Position numbers and translations under genes: made by a program. Of a stretch of 64,000 nt of DNA, positions 53,866 to 64,000 are shown in pieces. Position 1 is the first letter of the stretch. Each line of letters opens with the position of its first letter. A model generated the notes under the pieces. It ran no database searches, was not told the DNA's origin, and worked only from the letters and a program-made list of their open reading frames with translations. This DNA is from Pelobates cultripes (taxonomy: Eukaryota; Chordata; Amphibia; Anura; Pelobatidae): the NCBI GenBank assembly GCA_933207985.1, contig OW240914.1, positions 288,418,877 through 288,482,876 on the forward strand, written 5' to 3'.

Positions 53866-54452
53866 TTTAGTAGATGAAAACAGAAGGGGAGTGTCTGGAC
53901 GCTTAAAAGAAAGGGCTGAACAGGAATGATGTCGTCAGAAGAAGCCCAGGAGGTGGGCGAAACGCGTCACGTGTGACATCAGAGAGAGGCGATCCCAGCG
54001 GTCACGTGACCGGAACCAGGAAGTGTCTAAGCTGTATCATTTCTTGTGTGTAAATTCCTGCTTATCTAGTTGTGGGTTTATTGCTGGCAAACCCACTACC
54101 TCAAGTAAGAGTTTTTAACCTTTTTGTTTAAATAAATACTGTGTTTGATACTATTCAATTTGGGCTCCTGCCTCTCTATTTGTTTATACTGCCTAGATAT
54201 TACATCTGATTCAGAAGAGTATACTGTTTTGCTATACTGTGGGTTTATCCCTCTCCATTGGAGCAATTCAAACCCAGAGCCAGGGGTAATAGGGCTCTGG
54301 TCCATGTGAGTTGATCCCCAGATATACTTTTAATTTTGCATACCCTGTATATACAGATTGTCTGCACTATATACTGTATATTTTTTCAGAGTACTCAGAG
54401 AAGATCCTGACTCCAGTGCAGTTGCTAGCGCACTCCAACTTTCTGGTATCTA
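53866..54452 (+). repeat. PLE terminal copy with hammerhead-like motif
   Basis: The segment pairs with 46277-46840 in inverted orientation over about 570 bp (for example tgtatcatttcttgtgtgta and gtttatactgcctagatatt). At 53935-53963 it reads TCAGAAGA, a perfect 5-bp stem GCCCA...TGGGC, then GAAACGCGTCACG. Confidence 0.75.
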
Positions 54453-54529
54453 TTGCTAATTTGTGTCACTGTGTGCAGGGCCTGTCTCCTATATATGAAC
54501 CAGGGCAGCCGCCTAGAGTGGGGAGAGAT

Positions 54530-54950
54530 GAGATGATAGGAGGGGGTGGGGGGGGGAGATGAGGGAGGGGGAGATGAGATGATGGGAAGGGGGAGAGGAG
54601 ATGATGGGGAGGGGGAGATGAGATGAGATGATGGGAGGGGGGAGATGAGATGCAGGATGGAGGGGAGATGAGATGATGGGAGGGGGGAGATGATGGGAGT
54701 GGGAGAGATGAGATGATGGGAGGGGGGGGAGATGAGGATGATGGGGGGGGGGGAGATGAGATGATGGGAGGGGGAGATGAGATGATGGAGTGGGGGAGAT
54801 GAGATGATGGGAGGGGGGAGATGAGATGAGATGATGGGGAGATGAGATGGGATGGGAGTGGGGGGAGATGAGATGATGGAGGGAGGGGGGGGAGAGATGA
54901 TGGGAGATGAGAACGTAGGGGAGGGAGGGGGCGGTGGAGAGACCACTAAG
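54530..54950. repeat. GATGAGATGATGGGAGGGG minisatellite
   Basis: About 420 bp of units combining gagatgagatgatggg with variable G runs (up to ten G). The minus-strand 193-codon frame (55006-54425), rich in P, S, I and H, is a translation of this repeat and not a gene. The G runs are spaced closely enough for G-quadruplex formation on the plus strand. Confidence 0.9.
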
Positions 54951-55021
54951 GGGCAGGAGAGATCTCTAAGGAATGAAAGGGAGAGCTCTATAGGACAGGG
55001 GGACATGGAGCTCTTTCACAC

Positions 55022-55023
<2 letters not shown>

Positions 55024-55057
<34 letters not shown>

Positions 55058-55470
55058 CACAACATGCTTCCCTTACACACAGAGAAACACACAATGCAAC
55101 CCTTACACATAAAGACAATGCATCCTTTGCACATATACACAAAAACACACAATGCATCCCTTACACACACATGCAAACACACTCTGCTTCTCTTACACAC
55201 ACACAGAAACACAATGCATCTCTTACACACACTCAACGCACCCCTTACAGACACACACACTGCATCCCTTACATACACAGAAACACACTTTGCATCCCTT
55301 ATGCATACAAACACAGATTCACACAATGCATCCCTTACACACAACAAGAAATACACAATACATCCGTTATACACACACACACACTGCTTCCACTACACAC
55401 AAACACACTGCATCACCTACACAAACTGGTATCCCTATACACTACATTCCATAAGCACACACATTAGATC
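55024..55470. repeat. CACA-rich minisatellite (ACACAATGCATCCCTTACAC units)
   Basis: A (CA)n tract at 55024-55051 leads into about 25-35-bp units of the form cacaatgcatcccttacaca, with substitutions. Overlapping plus- and minus-strand frames here are produced by the repeat. Confidence 0.9.
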
Positions 55471-55474
55471 CTCT

Positions 55475-55815
55475 ACAGTACACATAACACATCCCCTACA
55501 CGCTCTACTCCCTGTGAGTTCATGGGTGGAACATGTAGGTGGACTTATGGGTGGGCTTTATGGGCATACTCACTGTCAGGCCCTGGGGCCCAGACCGTGA
55601 GCTATGTAAGAGGCCCCCCCCCAAAAAAAATGGAGCTGCTTCCCGTTCTCCCAGAACATTGAATTTTGTGACCACAGTTACAAACAGCCTCCAGAGATCC
55701 TGTTCTACACCAGACCAGTGGAGCCAGACTGCAACCAGAGCCCATCACCATCCTCATCTGATTGTAAGTAGGCAATCTAGTATATTATTAGTGACACTAA
55801 TCTCTAATTTACCTC
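55475..55815. other. Sequence without recognised gene
   Basis: A gtgggctttatgggcatact stretch is followed by a run of C and A (55612-55630). No coding motif or terminal repeat could be assigned. Confidence 0.35.
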
Positions 55816-55819
55816 ACAT

Positions 55820-56130
55820 TAAATGGACACTATAGTCCCCTAGAACCACTGCAGCTTAATAAAGTTGTTCTGGTGTCTATAGTTTGTCCCTGCAGGCTTT
55901 TTAATGTAAACACACACTGTGTGCAGCACTGGCGTTAGTTCATATGGGTGGGGCATTGCGATGTTCCGGGGGGAGGGAGGGGCGGCAAATCCTTCTTTTG
56001 CCTAAGGGCGACAAAAATCCTTGCACCGGCCCTGACTCTGTGCAGAGTCTGGGGTTAGCCAAGGAGGCTGTCAGTCTGAAAGGTGTTCACACCAGACTGA
56101 CATGGGCCCCTTTATGAATAGAATGCTCAC
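55820..56130 (+). mobile_element. TTAA-type MITE fragment with a small nested hAT
   Basis: It starts cattaaatggacactatagt and continues accactgcagcttaataaag, ttgttctgg and ggctttttaatgtaaacac, a diverged version of the 10465 MITE. A 111-bp hAT-like insert (55924-56034) interrupts it. The MITE-like sequence may resume at 56035. No right end was found. Confidence 0.5.
55924..56034. mobile_element. Small hAT-type MITE
   Basis: The right end on the minus strand reads CAGGGCCGGTGCAAGGATTT, a typical hAT terminus. The left end CAGCACTGGCGTTAG matches it at 10 of 15 positions. Flanks are ACTGTGTG (55916-55923) and ACTCTGTG (56035-56042). An alternative left end, with the same flank ACTGTGTG, is CAGGGCCTGTC at 54476. 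That would make a 1.56-kb hAT containing the two minisatellites. The sequence does not settle which is correct. Confidence 0.45.
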
Positions 56131-56134
56131 TAAT

Positions 56135-57000
56135 ATTGGTAGGACTGCCCCTTGTCACTGCCAACTTCCTAGCCTGCCCACTTAAGAACTGGATTCTCCC
56201 AGAGACAACTTGGTAACACTAAATAGAAATATAATCCTCGATGCTGGATTATGCTTTATCCTAGGCTATATTTTTTCTGTAGGCAACAGTCTAAAGAATA
56301 ATTGTAAATACATTTATTTGAAATATGTTCAGGATTTTATTAAAATGTATTTCTAAAATCAAACAAAATATCATGTAATATATAAAGTATATTAAGTAAG
56401 GGGTAAATTCCATGACAAGAGAATTCCAGGTATAACACTTAATTAAAATGGCATAAACCAATAAAATCTAATCAGTTCTACCAAGTCTAACAAAAAATTA
56501 TTTTTAAAAAATGCAGTCAATTTAGATAGTTGTACAACCAAGAGTCTAAGCATCATAACTACTACAGCTCAGTGTAGTGGTTGTGGTTAAAATGGCTGTG
56601 AATAGTTTTTGTCAACCATTTTGAGAACAAATTGACAAAAACTCGTATCCTTAGCCTCCACCTATTCAAAAACACTCATATTGCAGAATTAATTTTGCAC
56701 TACCGATATTAGTTTGGTTTAAACTGAGCAGGAGTGAATGCCTAGGAGTGTGGTGTCTTTTTAAGGAAATTAAAGCCATATTGGTGTCTAAATCTTCATA
56801 AATCCCTGGTTTCACTAATCCATATCATTCATTAAGAATACAAAAAATATTTCAGAACATTCTGAAATGATTAATTACCCTTTTTGTTTACTTTTTTTGT
56901 TTTTAAACCTAAAAGAATCTTGCACAACTTAATGCAAATTGCAATGTCACTAGCAGAATGCATTATTCATACACATAACGCAACAAACAAACTGGGAGAC
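56135..57000. other. AT-rich sequence without recognised gene
   Basis: No coding motif, terminal repeat or satellite could be supported. Confidence 0.4.
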
Positions 57001-57001
57001 G

Positions 57002-57101
57002 NNNNNNNNNNNNNNNNNNNNNNNNNNNNNNNNNNNNNNNNNNNNNNNNNNNNNNNNNNNNNNNNNNNNNNNNNNNNNNNNNNNNNNNNNNNNNNNNNNN
57101 N
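57002..57101. other. Assembly gap (100 N)
   Basis: 100 unknown bases next to a (CA)n tract (57109-57145), so the gap probably reflects an unassembled microsatellite. Confidence 0.95.
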
Positions 57102-57365
57102 GACCAAAGCACACACACACAGACCCAAGTACACACAAACAGGCTGACACATACACCCTGACCCCTGGCAGCCTTGACTGTTTTTTTAGCTCTGCCCCCG
57201 CTATCCTCCTGCCCACTTGACCCTGAGTACATGGCAATGGGCTGTAGCGATTGTGTGATGCGCCCATGCGCTGCCTGCATACGAGAGGTATGGAAGGGGG
57301 ATGGCTCACTGATATTTGCATGCTGAGGTTGAAGGCACCAGGTGCTAGTTTGCAGCTATGTAAGG

Positions 57366-57407
57366 GCTCCCACTGCGCATAGTGCCATGACCATGCGCAG
57401 TGGGAGC
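57366..57407. repeat. Perfect 14-15-bp hairpin
   Basis: gctcccactgcgcat and atgcgcagtgggagc are exact complements separated by 12 bases (agtgccatgacc). It sits in GC-richer sequence between a microsatellite and an L1 fragment. No function can be assigned. Confidence 0.8.
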
Positions 57408-57589
57408 ACACAATATAAAATGTGTCCCACATTAAGAAGCACCCTAGTCGGTCGCCTAATCGGCATACAGGACGCGGCAGCCTTGGGTGACAGCCGGTAT
57501 TAGAGGTCTGAAGAATTTGTGTAAAAAAGGCAGGTAAGTGTTCCGGCTTGATTTGGTCCTGCATGTGAATAAGTCAGCAACTGGGCCTC

Positions 57590-57735
57590 CATCTGTTTTC
57601 CATCTGGCCTCCTTCATTTTAGTTTCCATCTGGGAGGCAGGCGTTCCCAGTGCGCTGATGTCTTTCCTGATATCGGCCACACTTTTATTCCAGGTATAAA
57701 TAAGCTTGGTGGAGAATTCACCTGTGGAATTTGGT
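57590..57735 (-). pseudogene. L1-type ORF1 fragment
   Basis: On the minus strand the segment reads STKLIYTWNKSVADIRKDIS and then ALGTPASQMETKMKEA. This is the conserved N-terminal helix of L1 ORF1 proteins of amphibians and fish (A-D-I-x-x-D-I-x-x-L-G-x-R-x-x-x-x-E-x-K-M). Only this piece is present. The following sequence (57594 down to 57456) shows no further match. Confidence 0.55.
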
Positions 57736-57739
57736 TCCT

Positions 57740-58220
57740 GTCATCCAAGGTCCCACTGCTATCTTGCTGCAGAATGTGATTTTAGATGGGGGAAAAAAAA
57801 TGATTATATCTGCTTTTCCCTGTTGCCATTTTGACTTAGGCTGCAACACTGTGATTTGTTGAGAATGGGTTCACAGTTTTCACTTTAAATTATTTCTCTA
57901 TTGGAGCCTGTGTGTAGGAGTGAAATAGTACCCAGTCAAATTAATCAACCGGTAGCCACACCCTCAATGCGTTTTATTAAACCTGAAAAGGGTGCTATGA
58001 AATTTCCCCCTCTGCATGGAGTGTTATGCAAAGATGGATTTTTCAAGGAGGAGACAGAATTGATTTTAATAAGGGCTATTCCCAATAACAAAATTCTTCA
58101 TCATAGATATCTTTAACTACATTCATTACAACCCATTTAACATACAGCTCTAACATTTCAGTAACATTCTTTAGAATAAACTGACTGGATTAGGTGATTG
58201 GTTCAAGCACATTTAGTCAT
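57740..58220. other. Sequence without recognised gene
   Basis: A 71-codon open frame lies at 57901-58116 with no recognisable motif and average composition. I have not called it a gene. Confidence 0.3.
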
Positions 58221-58249
58221 AAATTAAAAGTTTATTTAGACATATTGCT

Positions 58250-58612
58250 TGTATTCTAAGGCAAAGAAAATGTTTTTTTACAGTAAGAGCAATAAGGATA
58301 TGGAACTCTCTGCCTTAAGAGGTGGTTTTAACAGAGTCCATACAGATGTTTACTCTGTAATTGGATAAATACTTGCAAAAACCATAACATACAGGGATAA
58401 TTTCTAGTTAGTGGGGTAATAGCTGTATGATCCAATGAGACATCTGACTGACATTTTGGGGTCAAGAAGGAATTTATTCCTAGTTTGTTGCAAAATTAGA
58501 AGCGCTTCAGACTAGGTTTTTGGCCTTCTTTTGGATCAACAGCAAAACATATATGAGGAAGGCTGAACTTGATGGACGCAAGTCTCTTTTCAGCTATGTA
58601 ACTATGAGAAGA
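58250..58612 (+). mobile_element. CR1/L2-type LINE 3' end
   Basis: The 58289-58381 segment, with two stops, reads AIRIWNSLP, EVVLTESIQMFT, LDKYLQK. This is the C-terminal block of CR1/L2-group reverse transcriptases (W-N-x-L-P-x-x-V-V-x-A-x-S-x-x-x-F-K-x-x-L-D-x-x). It is followed by a 3' UTR ending gatggacgcaagtctctttt and cagctatgtaactatga. The copy is heavily 5' truncated. Confidence 0.65.
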
Positions 58613-58614
58613 CA

Positions 58615-60900
58615 TAGTTAATATCTTGGAAAAATATTATTTTTCCCAGTGGTATTACAGTAAGTGTTTTACTCTATGGACTGATGTTAATAACACTGTA
58701 GAGTCTTAAGATAGTCTCTATGTATTTAGATAACTATATAAAAACTCAGTCTGAAAAATAGTAAATGGCTTTCACCAAATCAGTCACCAAATGTTGTCTC
58801 TCAGGTGCGGATTCAAGTAAGTTTATGACTGATAGACCAATGATGCATTATTTACAGAATTATGTTTAATTATATGATCTAAAATCTGAATAGCAATTTA
58901 TGGTAGAAGTAAGCCACAATTCAGTATACAATGCTGTGATGGATCAAGAGATGTTAAGCTAGATTGTAAGCACCTCTTACAGTGAAATTTATGCATCATT
59001 TGTCTTAATTATGTATTCCCTAGTTCTATATGATAAGATGACACATTGTAAAATAACATTATTCTTGTTACGATATCTTTCCATTTTTGGGTTCAATTAG
59101 AAATTGTTTGTACTCCTGCATCAGAAACAACACAAAGGAATCACAGCATAAGCAGAAGAATGTGAATTATTTTTTGAATTTCAAACAATATCTTTCTCTG
59201 AAATTAATTTCTAAAAAGTTTTACTTTTGTTTAAAACAAAAACAGTATATATATATATTTATTTATTTATTTTTTAATAAAACGCAAACAGATTTTCAAC
59301 CAAAATAGGACCATCATAGCGAATAGAATGTGGAATTTGTAAATATATATTAACATTTTATGTATTTAATAAGTCCAGGATAGTATTTCAGTTTATAATC
59401 TTACAATGATTACAATGCTTTAACAATGAAGACAGCTTAACAGCATGACGACATTGACAGTAATTATGATGATTAATATAGTGATTATTATTATATATTG
59501 AGTTATTTTGATTTCCTGGGCTTAGCTTTTCTCTTGGACATTCTCAGAAGATTTGTGATATTGCAGACTTCATGGGGAAATGAGATATAGAAAAATATGT
59601 GCTTTTCCAAATTAAGTTGTTATTATCATTGGACATTATTTACACATCTGGAGACAAATTAAAGCATACAAGTTCAAAGATTAAGGTGAGTAAACTTAGT
59701 ATTAATATTTCAGTTATTAAAATTACATTCATCATGAAATTATTTAGTTATAATTTTGACAGAAAAGCTGAAATAGAAATTTGGGGTTATTTACTAAAGA
59801 AATAATTTAAAGTGAATTTTACAAATTTTAAGGCCACAGTAGCTGAACAGAAAGCATAGTTGAGAGATTTTTTCCAATTCTTCTATTTTCACCTTACATG
59901 TAAAATTCACTTTGGATTTCTTATTTTCCTCTTTTTCTTGCAATTTGAAGAGTGAGTCACTATTTTGGGTCCATAGTAGCATATTGTGTTATTTATGCTT
60001 TTAAAATACTGCAGCATATCTTCTCTCCTTCTTGTCGCCTATTTAATTCTTGCACATCTTTATCAACATCTTCGAAACTTGTCTTTCTCTTGCAACAAGA
60101 CTTTGATTTACTATCATAATGACTGCCATTTACCATTAATGTATTGGTTTCATCTCCTAAAACTCTTATCATAACTCCAGCTTCCTTTTATTATAAAATT
60201 CATATCTCCTGTAAATTATTTGGTCAAGGCTGATCGGTATCTCTGGACCTCACTACATGTAATCTATAACTCCATCACCCCACATCATAATGCATTTCTT
60301 TAAGGAAGTTTATAAATAACCAATAGACCCAAACCCTTAAAGGTTCACCATGCCTATAAGCTTCCTAGCACATTTATTTTGATGTTAGCCTTCTAATCAC
60401 CCAATAATATGTTATATCCTCGTTTATTTTAGAATGACATTAGGTATTGGATCTAGAAAGTTACTATTTTTTATCTTTCAAACTATATCTTGATTCACTA
60501 TTTAAGTAATAGAAATATTTATGAATACTCTTCTATGTATCACTTTATATGTGTCTAAACCATTTTGAATCTTCCTACTATAATCAAACATGATTCAATA
60601 TCTAGATTTCTGACCTGTGTGTGATTATAGAATATCATCATATCAATGACAATAGCAATATTTAGCAATATTAAGATAGAAACAGAGACGTACGAAGGAA
60701 AGTCTTTTCTTCCTATAGATCCATGTCTAAAACAGAATTCCATAAGTCGGTATTTTGAATTACTGGAAGGTGTATAGACAATATTGCAAAGTAGAAGTAA
60801 AAGAACACATACCTGGTTAGCTTTAAGGTAAGTTTTGAAAGTTAATTTTAACAGAACAATTCACTGTAGATAGAAAAAAAGTCATTATTGCCACAATGGA
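58615..60900. other. AT-rich sequence without recognised gene
   Basis: A long stretch of A/T-rich, low-complexity DNA (for example the tatata-rich run at 59247-59280). No coding motif, terminal repeat or splice-flanked frame could be supported. Confidence 0.45.
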
Positions 60901-60906
60901 TTTTTC

Positions 60907-60934
60907 TATATATATATATATATATATATATATC
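60907..60934. repeat. (TA)n microsatellite
   Basis: Pure TA run of about 27 bases. Confidence 0.9.
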
Positions 60935-61084
60935 TGTTTATTAATAGTAAAATTTACCGGTATCCTCAGGGTATAGGAGGAGAAATAAAAACACAATATA
61001 GTGCTCTCTGTATAGTCTGGGATAAAAGTAGGATAAAAAGGAAGAGGTATACTCACAAGCAGGGAGCAAAAGGAATATTGCTCA

Positions 61085-61390
61085 GTAGTGATGTCGCGAA
61101 CCCGAAATTTTCAGTTCGCGAACGGCGAACGCGAACTTCCGCAAATGTTCGCGAACCGGCGAACCGCCCGAAACGCCATTGACTTCAATGGGGAGGCGAA
61201 TTTTAAAACACACAGGGACTCTTCTGGCCACAATAGGGATGGAAAAGTTGTTTCAAGGGGACTAACACCTGGACTGTGGCATGCCGGAGGGGGATCCATG
61301 GCAAAACTCCCATGGAAAATTACACAGTTGATGCAGAGTCTGGTATTAATCCATAAAAGGCAGAAATCACCTAACATTCCTAAGTCACAA
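61085..61390. repeat. CpG-rich repeat with TTCGCGAAC motifs
   Basis: The sequence gatgtcgcgaacccgaaatt, then ttcgcgaacggcgaacgcga and gttcgcgaaccggcgaacc carries about a dozen CpGs in 100 bases, in a region otherwise poor in CpG. The palindromic core TTCGCGAA recurs, and a perfect short hairpin ccattgacttcaatgg follows at 61177. It looks like the left part of a repeat family whose right part may continue in the tandem array further on. Confidence 0.6.
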
Positions 61391-61429
61391 TGAATATGGA
61401 TTTGATACCCGACATATGACATATTGACA

Positions 61430-61640
61430 CCTTGACATATGGATTGACACCTGTCCTCAGAGCCCCTGATGCACACGGACACAGAGCAGAATAGAGACTG
61501 GTCCCCCTACATAGGGTCACTTTGGCAGATATGGATTGACACCTGTCCTAAGGATCCTGATACACACTGACACAGAGCAGAATAGGGACTGTTCCCTACA
61601 TCGGGTCACTTGGCAGATATGGATTGACACCTTGTTACAA
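61430..61640 (+). repeat. Approximately 90-bp tandem repeat
   Basis: The unit ggattgacacctgtcct...cacagagcagaatag...gactg...gggtcact.tggcagatat starts at 61441, 61533 and 61621, giving periods of 92 and 88. About 2.2 units are present before the LTR at 61650. Confidence 0.8.
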
Positions 61641-61649
61641 ACTGCTATT

Positions 61650-62850
<1,201 letters not shown>

Positions 62851-62851
62851 C

Positions 62852-62950
62852 ACTGCCATTGAAAAGGAGTGTATGGCGGTGGTGTGGGCCCTCAAAAAGC
62901 TGCAACCTACTTGTATGGACAACCGTTTACCTTACTCACAGATCACAACA
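62852..62950 (+). pseudogene. Gypsy RNase H fragment, frameshifted
   Basis: The segment reads TAIEKECMAVVWALKKLQP, loses one base, then continues in the next frame as YLYGQPFTLLTDHN. This is the middle of the Ty3/gypsy RNase H and matches residues of the intact Gmr1-like protein at 32134-32224 nearly one to one, with synonymous and conservative differences. It is joined directly to the 172-bp repeat (aaatttggggcactgcg). Confidence 0.85.
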
Positions 62951-62954
62951 AATT

Positions 62955-63860
62955 TGGGGCACTGCGCGTGCAAACTAATGTGCCACCAGATAGGAGTGGT
63001 GTGTTTAGTACTATTTTTATCAGTTTAATACCTTCAGCGTCTCCTATCAGTGGACGTGTACACGGCATTGATTTTTGTAACAGGGAAATGGAAGAAGAGG
63101 CTTGGTTGGTCCTCTTACTGCAAATTTGAGGCACTGCGCGGTCAAGCTAATGTGACACCAGATAGGAGTGGTGTGTTTAGTACTATTTTTATCAGTTTAA
63201 TACCTTCCGCGTCTCCTATCAGTGGTCGTGTACATGGCAGTAATTTCTGTAACAGGCAGATGGAAGAAGAGGCTTGGTCTGTCCTCTTACTGCAAATTTG
63301 GGGCACTGCGCGGTCAAGCTAATGTGACACCAGATAGGAGTGGTGTGTTTAGTATTGTTCTGATCAGTTTAATACCTTCCACGTCTCCTATCAGTGGTCG
63401 TGTACACGGCATTGATTTTTGTAACAGGGAGATGGAAGCAGAGGCTTGGTCGGTCCTCTTACTGCAAATTTGGGGCACTGCGCGGTCAAGCTAATGTGAC
63501 ACCAGATAGGAGTGGTGTGTTTAGTACTGTTCTGATCAGTTTAATACCTTCCTGCCTTCTATCAGTGGTACACAGCATTGATTTTTGTAACAGGGAGATG
63601 GAAGCAAAGCAGTTTGGTCGGTCTCCTTACTGCAAATTTGGGGCACTGCTGTCAAGCTAATGTGACAATTGTAGATAGGGAGTGGTGTGTTTAGTACTAT
63701 TTTATCAGTTTAATACCTTCCGCGTCTCCTATCAGTGGTCGTGTACACGGCAGTAATTTCTGTAACAGGCAGATGGAAGAAGATGCTTGGTTGGTCCTCC
63801 TAACTGGAGACTGTGTTGCTGTATGGGTGGCAGGTGGAGCCATTTATAAAGTACACACTG
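62955..63860 (+). repeat. 172-bp tandem repeat array
   Basis: The marker gtgtttagta occurs at 63001, 63173, 63345, 63517 and 63687, giving periods of 172, 172, 172 and 170. Units include taataccttccgcgtctcct, gtaacagggagatggaag, gtcctcttactgcaaatttg and gcactgcgcggtcaagctaa. Five units are complete or nearly so, with a few percent difference between neighbours. The roughly 90-codon frames that recur in every unit are repeat translation. Confidence 0.92.
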
Positions 63861-64000
63861 CTTTATAAAGCCATTTATAAAGTACACACTGGCGGCTTGA
63901 ACCCAAGTTGGTGGCAGATAAGTCACGCAAGTCAACAGGCATTCAGAGCTAAAATACAGCAGCGTGTGGACCATTTTTAGCCCAAGGCGGCTCATCTCAT
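63861..64000. other. Sequence at window edge with a short duplication
   Basis: The run gccatttataaagtacacac occurs twice (63839 and 63872). Nothing else is recognised before the window ends. Confidence 0.5.

Larger units (their letters stand above)
46277..54452 (+). mobile_element. Penelope-like element with inverted ends, hosting a MITE and a DIRS element
   Basis: A minus-oriented terminal copy (46277-46840) and a plus-oriented terminal copy (53866-54452) are about 570-bp inverted repeats of each other, with good but imperfect identity. A C-terminal PLE coding remnant (46933-47142) follows the left copy on the plus strand. Between coding remnant and right copy lie a MITE (47376-48062) and a DIRS element (about 48429-53859). 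Removing these gives a short, 5'-truncated PLE: inverted terminal copy, ORF end, 3' region, terminal copy. This arrangement is known for PLEs. Confidence 0.7.

Noticed and set aside
46277..54452. One giant terminal-inverted-repeat transposon
   Set aside because: The arms match PLE termini, a PLE coding remnant is attached to the left arm, and the contents are independent nested elements.
54425..55600. Frames of 86-193 codons rich in P/S/H or T/H
   Set aside because: They lie in the GATGAGATG and CACA arrays and follow the repeat period.
62955..63860. Regular direct repeats considered as a CRISPR array
   Set aside because: The units are contiguous 172-bp tandem copies without unique spacers, and the genome is a vertebrate.

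Overview
The window looks like a piece of a large, transposon-rich vertebrate genome, most likely an amphibian and probably a frog. No bacterial-style genes are present. Almost everything that can be recognised is a transposable element or a simple repeat. The combination of DIRS-type tyrosine-recombinase elements, Penelope-like elements (PLEs), a Gmr1-like Ty3/gypsy element, Rex1/L2-like and L1-like LINEs, hAT and TTAA-type MITEs, and many satellites fits an amphibian. The species assignment is inference. Two 100-base assembly gaps (18868-18967 and 57002-57101) show this is a scaffold.

Positions 1-16370 are AT-rich and may be intronic. They hold a solo gypsy LTR (1680-2712), a piggyBac transposase fossil (5111-5760), a TTAA MITE (10465-11052), a long foldback repeat split by a minus-strand PLE (11600-14510), and a few splice-flanked short reading frames that could be exons of one plus-strand host gene (4468, 7465, 9274, 14616). 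Positions 16370-22350 are a decayed plus-strand PLE carrying two nested hAT elements. Positions 22346-24950 are a Rex1-like LINE split by a gypsy LTR that itself contains a hAT-like insert.

Positions 25498-33513 are a hAT element with an 8-bp target duplication. Inserted into it is the best preserved gene of the window, a full-length Gmr1-like LTR retrotransposon (26925-33481). It has nearly identical LTRs, a GGCGG target duplication and one open gag-pol frame of 1468 codons. Its integrase lies upstream of the reverse transcriptase, the reverse of the usual Ty3/gypsy order.

Positions 33514-46110 contain PLE ends, degenerate gypsy LTRs, an L1-like element with intact ORF1 but most of ORF2 deleted (35983-37640), a PLE ORF1-like frame (40226-41174), an endogenous-retrovirus-type LTR (41463-41919), a gypsy-like element with its own gag-like frame and a tandemly duplicated 5' end (41967-44590), and the internal repeat of a second DIRS element. 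Positions 46277-54452 are a PLE with inverted terminal copies, into which a MITE and a complete but mutated minus-strand DIRS element (about 48429-53859) have inserted. The last 9.5 kb is minisatellites, MITE pieces, LINE 3' ends, a CpG-rich repeat and a 172-bp tandem array whose first units carry fragments of a C2H2 zinc-finger gene and a gypsy RNase H.

The parts do not form a pathway. They are layers of insertions whose order can often be read from target-site duplications. A recurring motif in the PLE ends, a CTGANGA-like box, a short stem, then GAAAC, resembles hammerhead ribozyme cores and appears at eight places.
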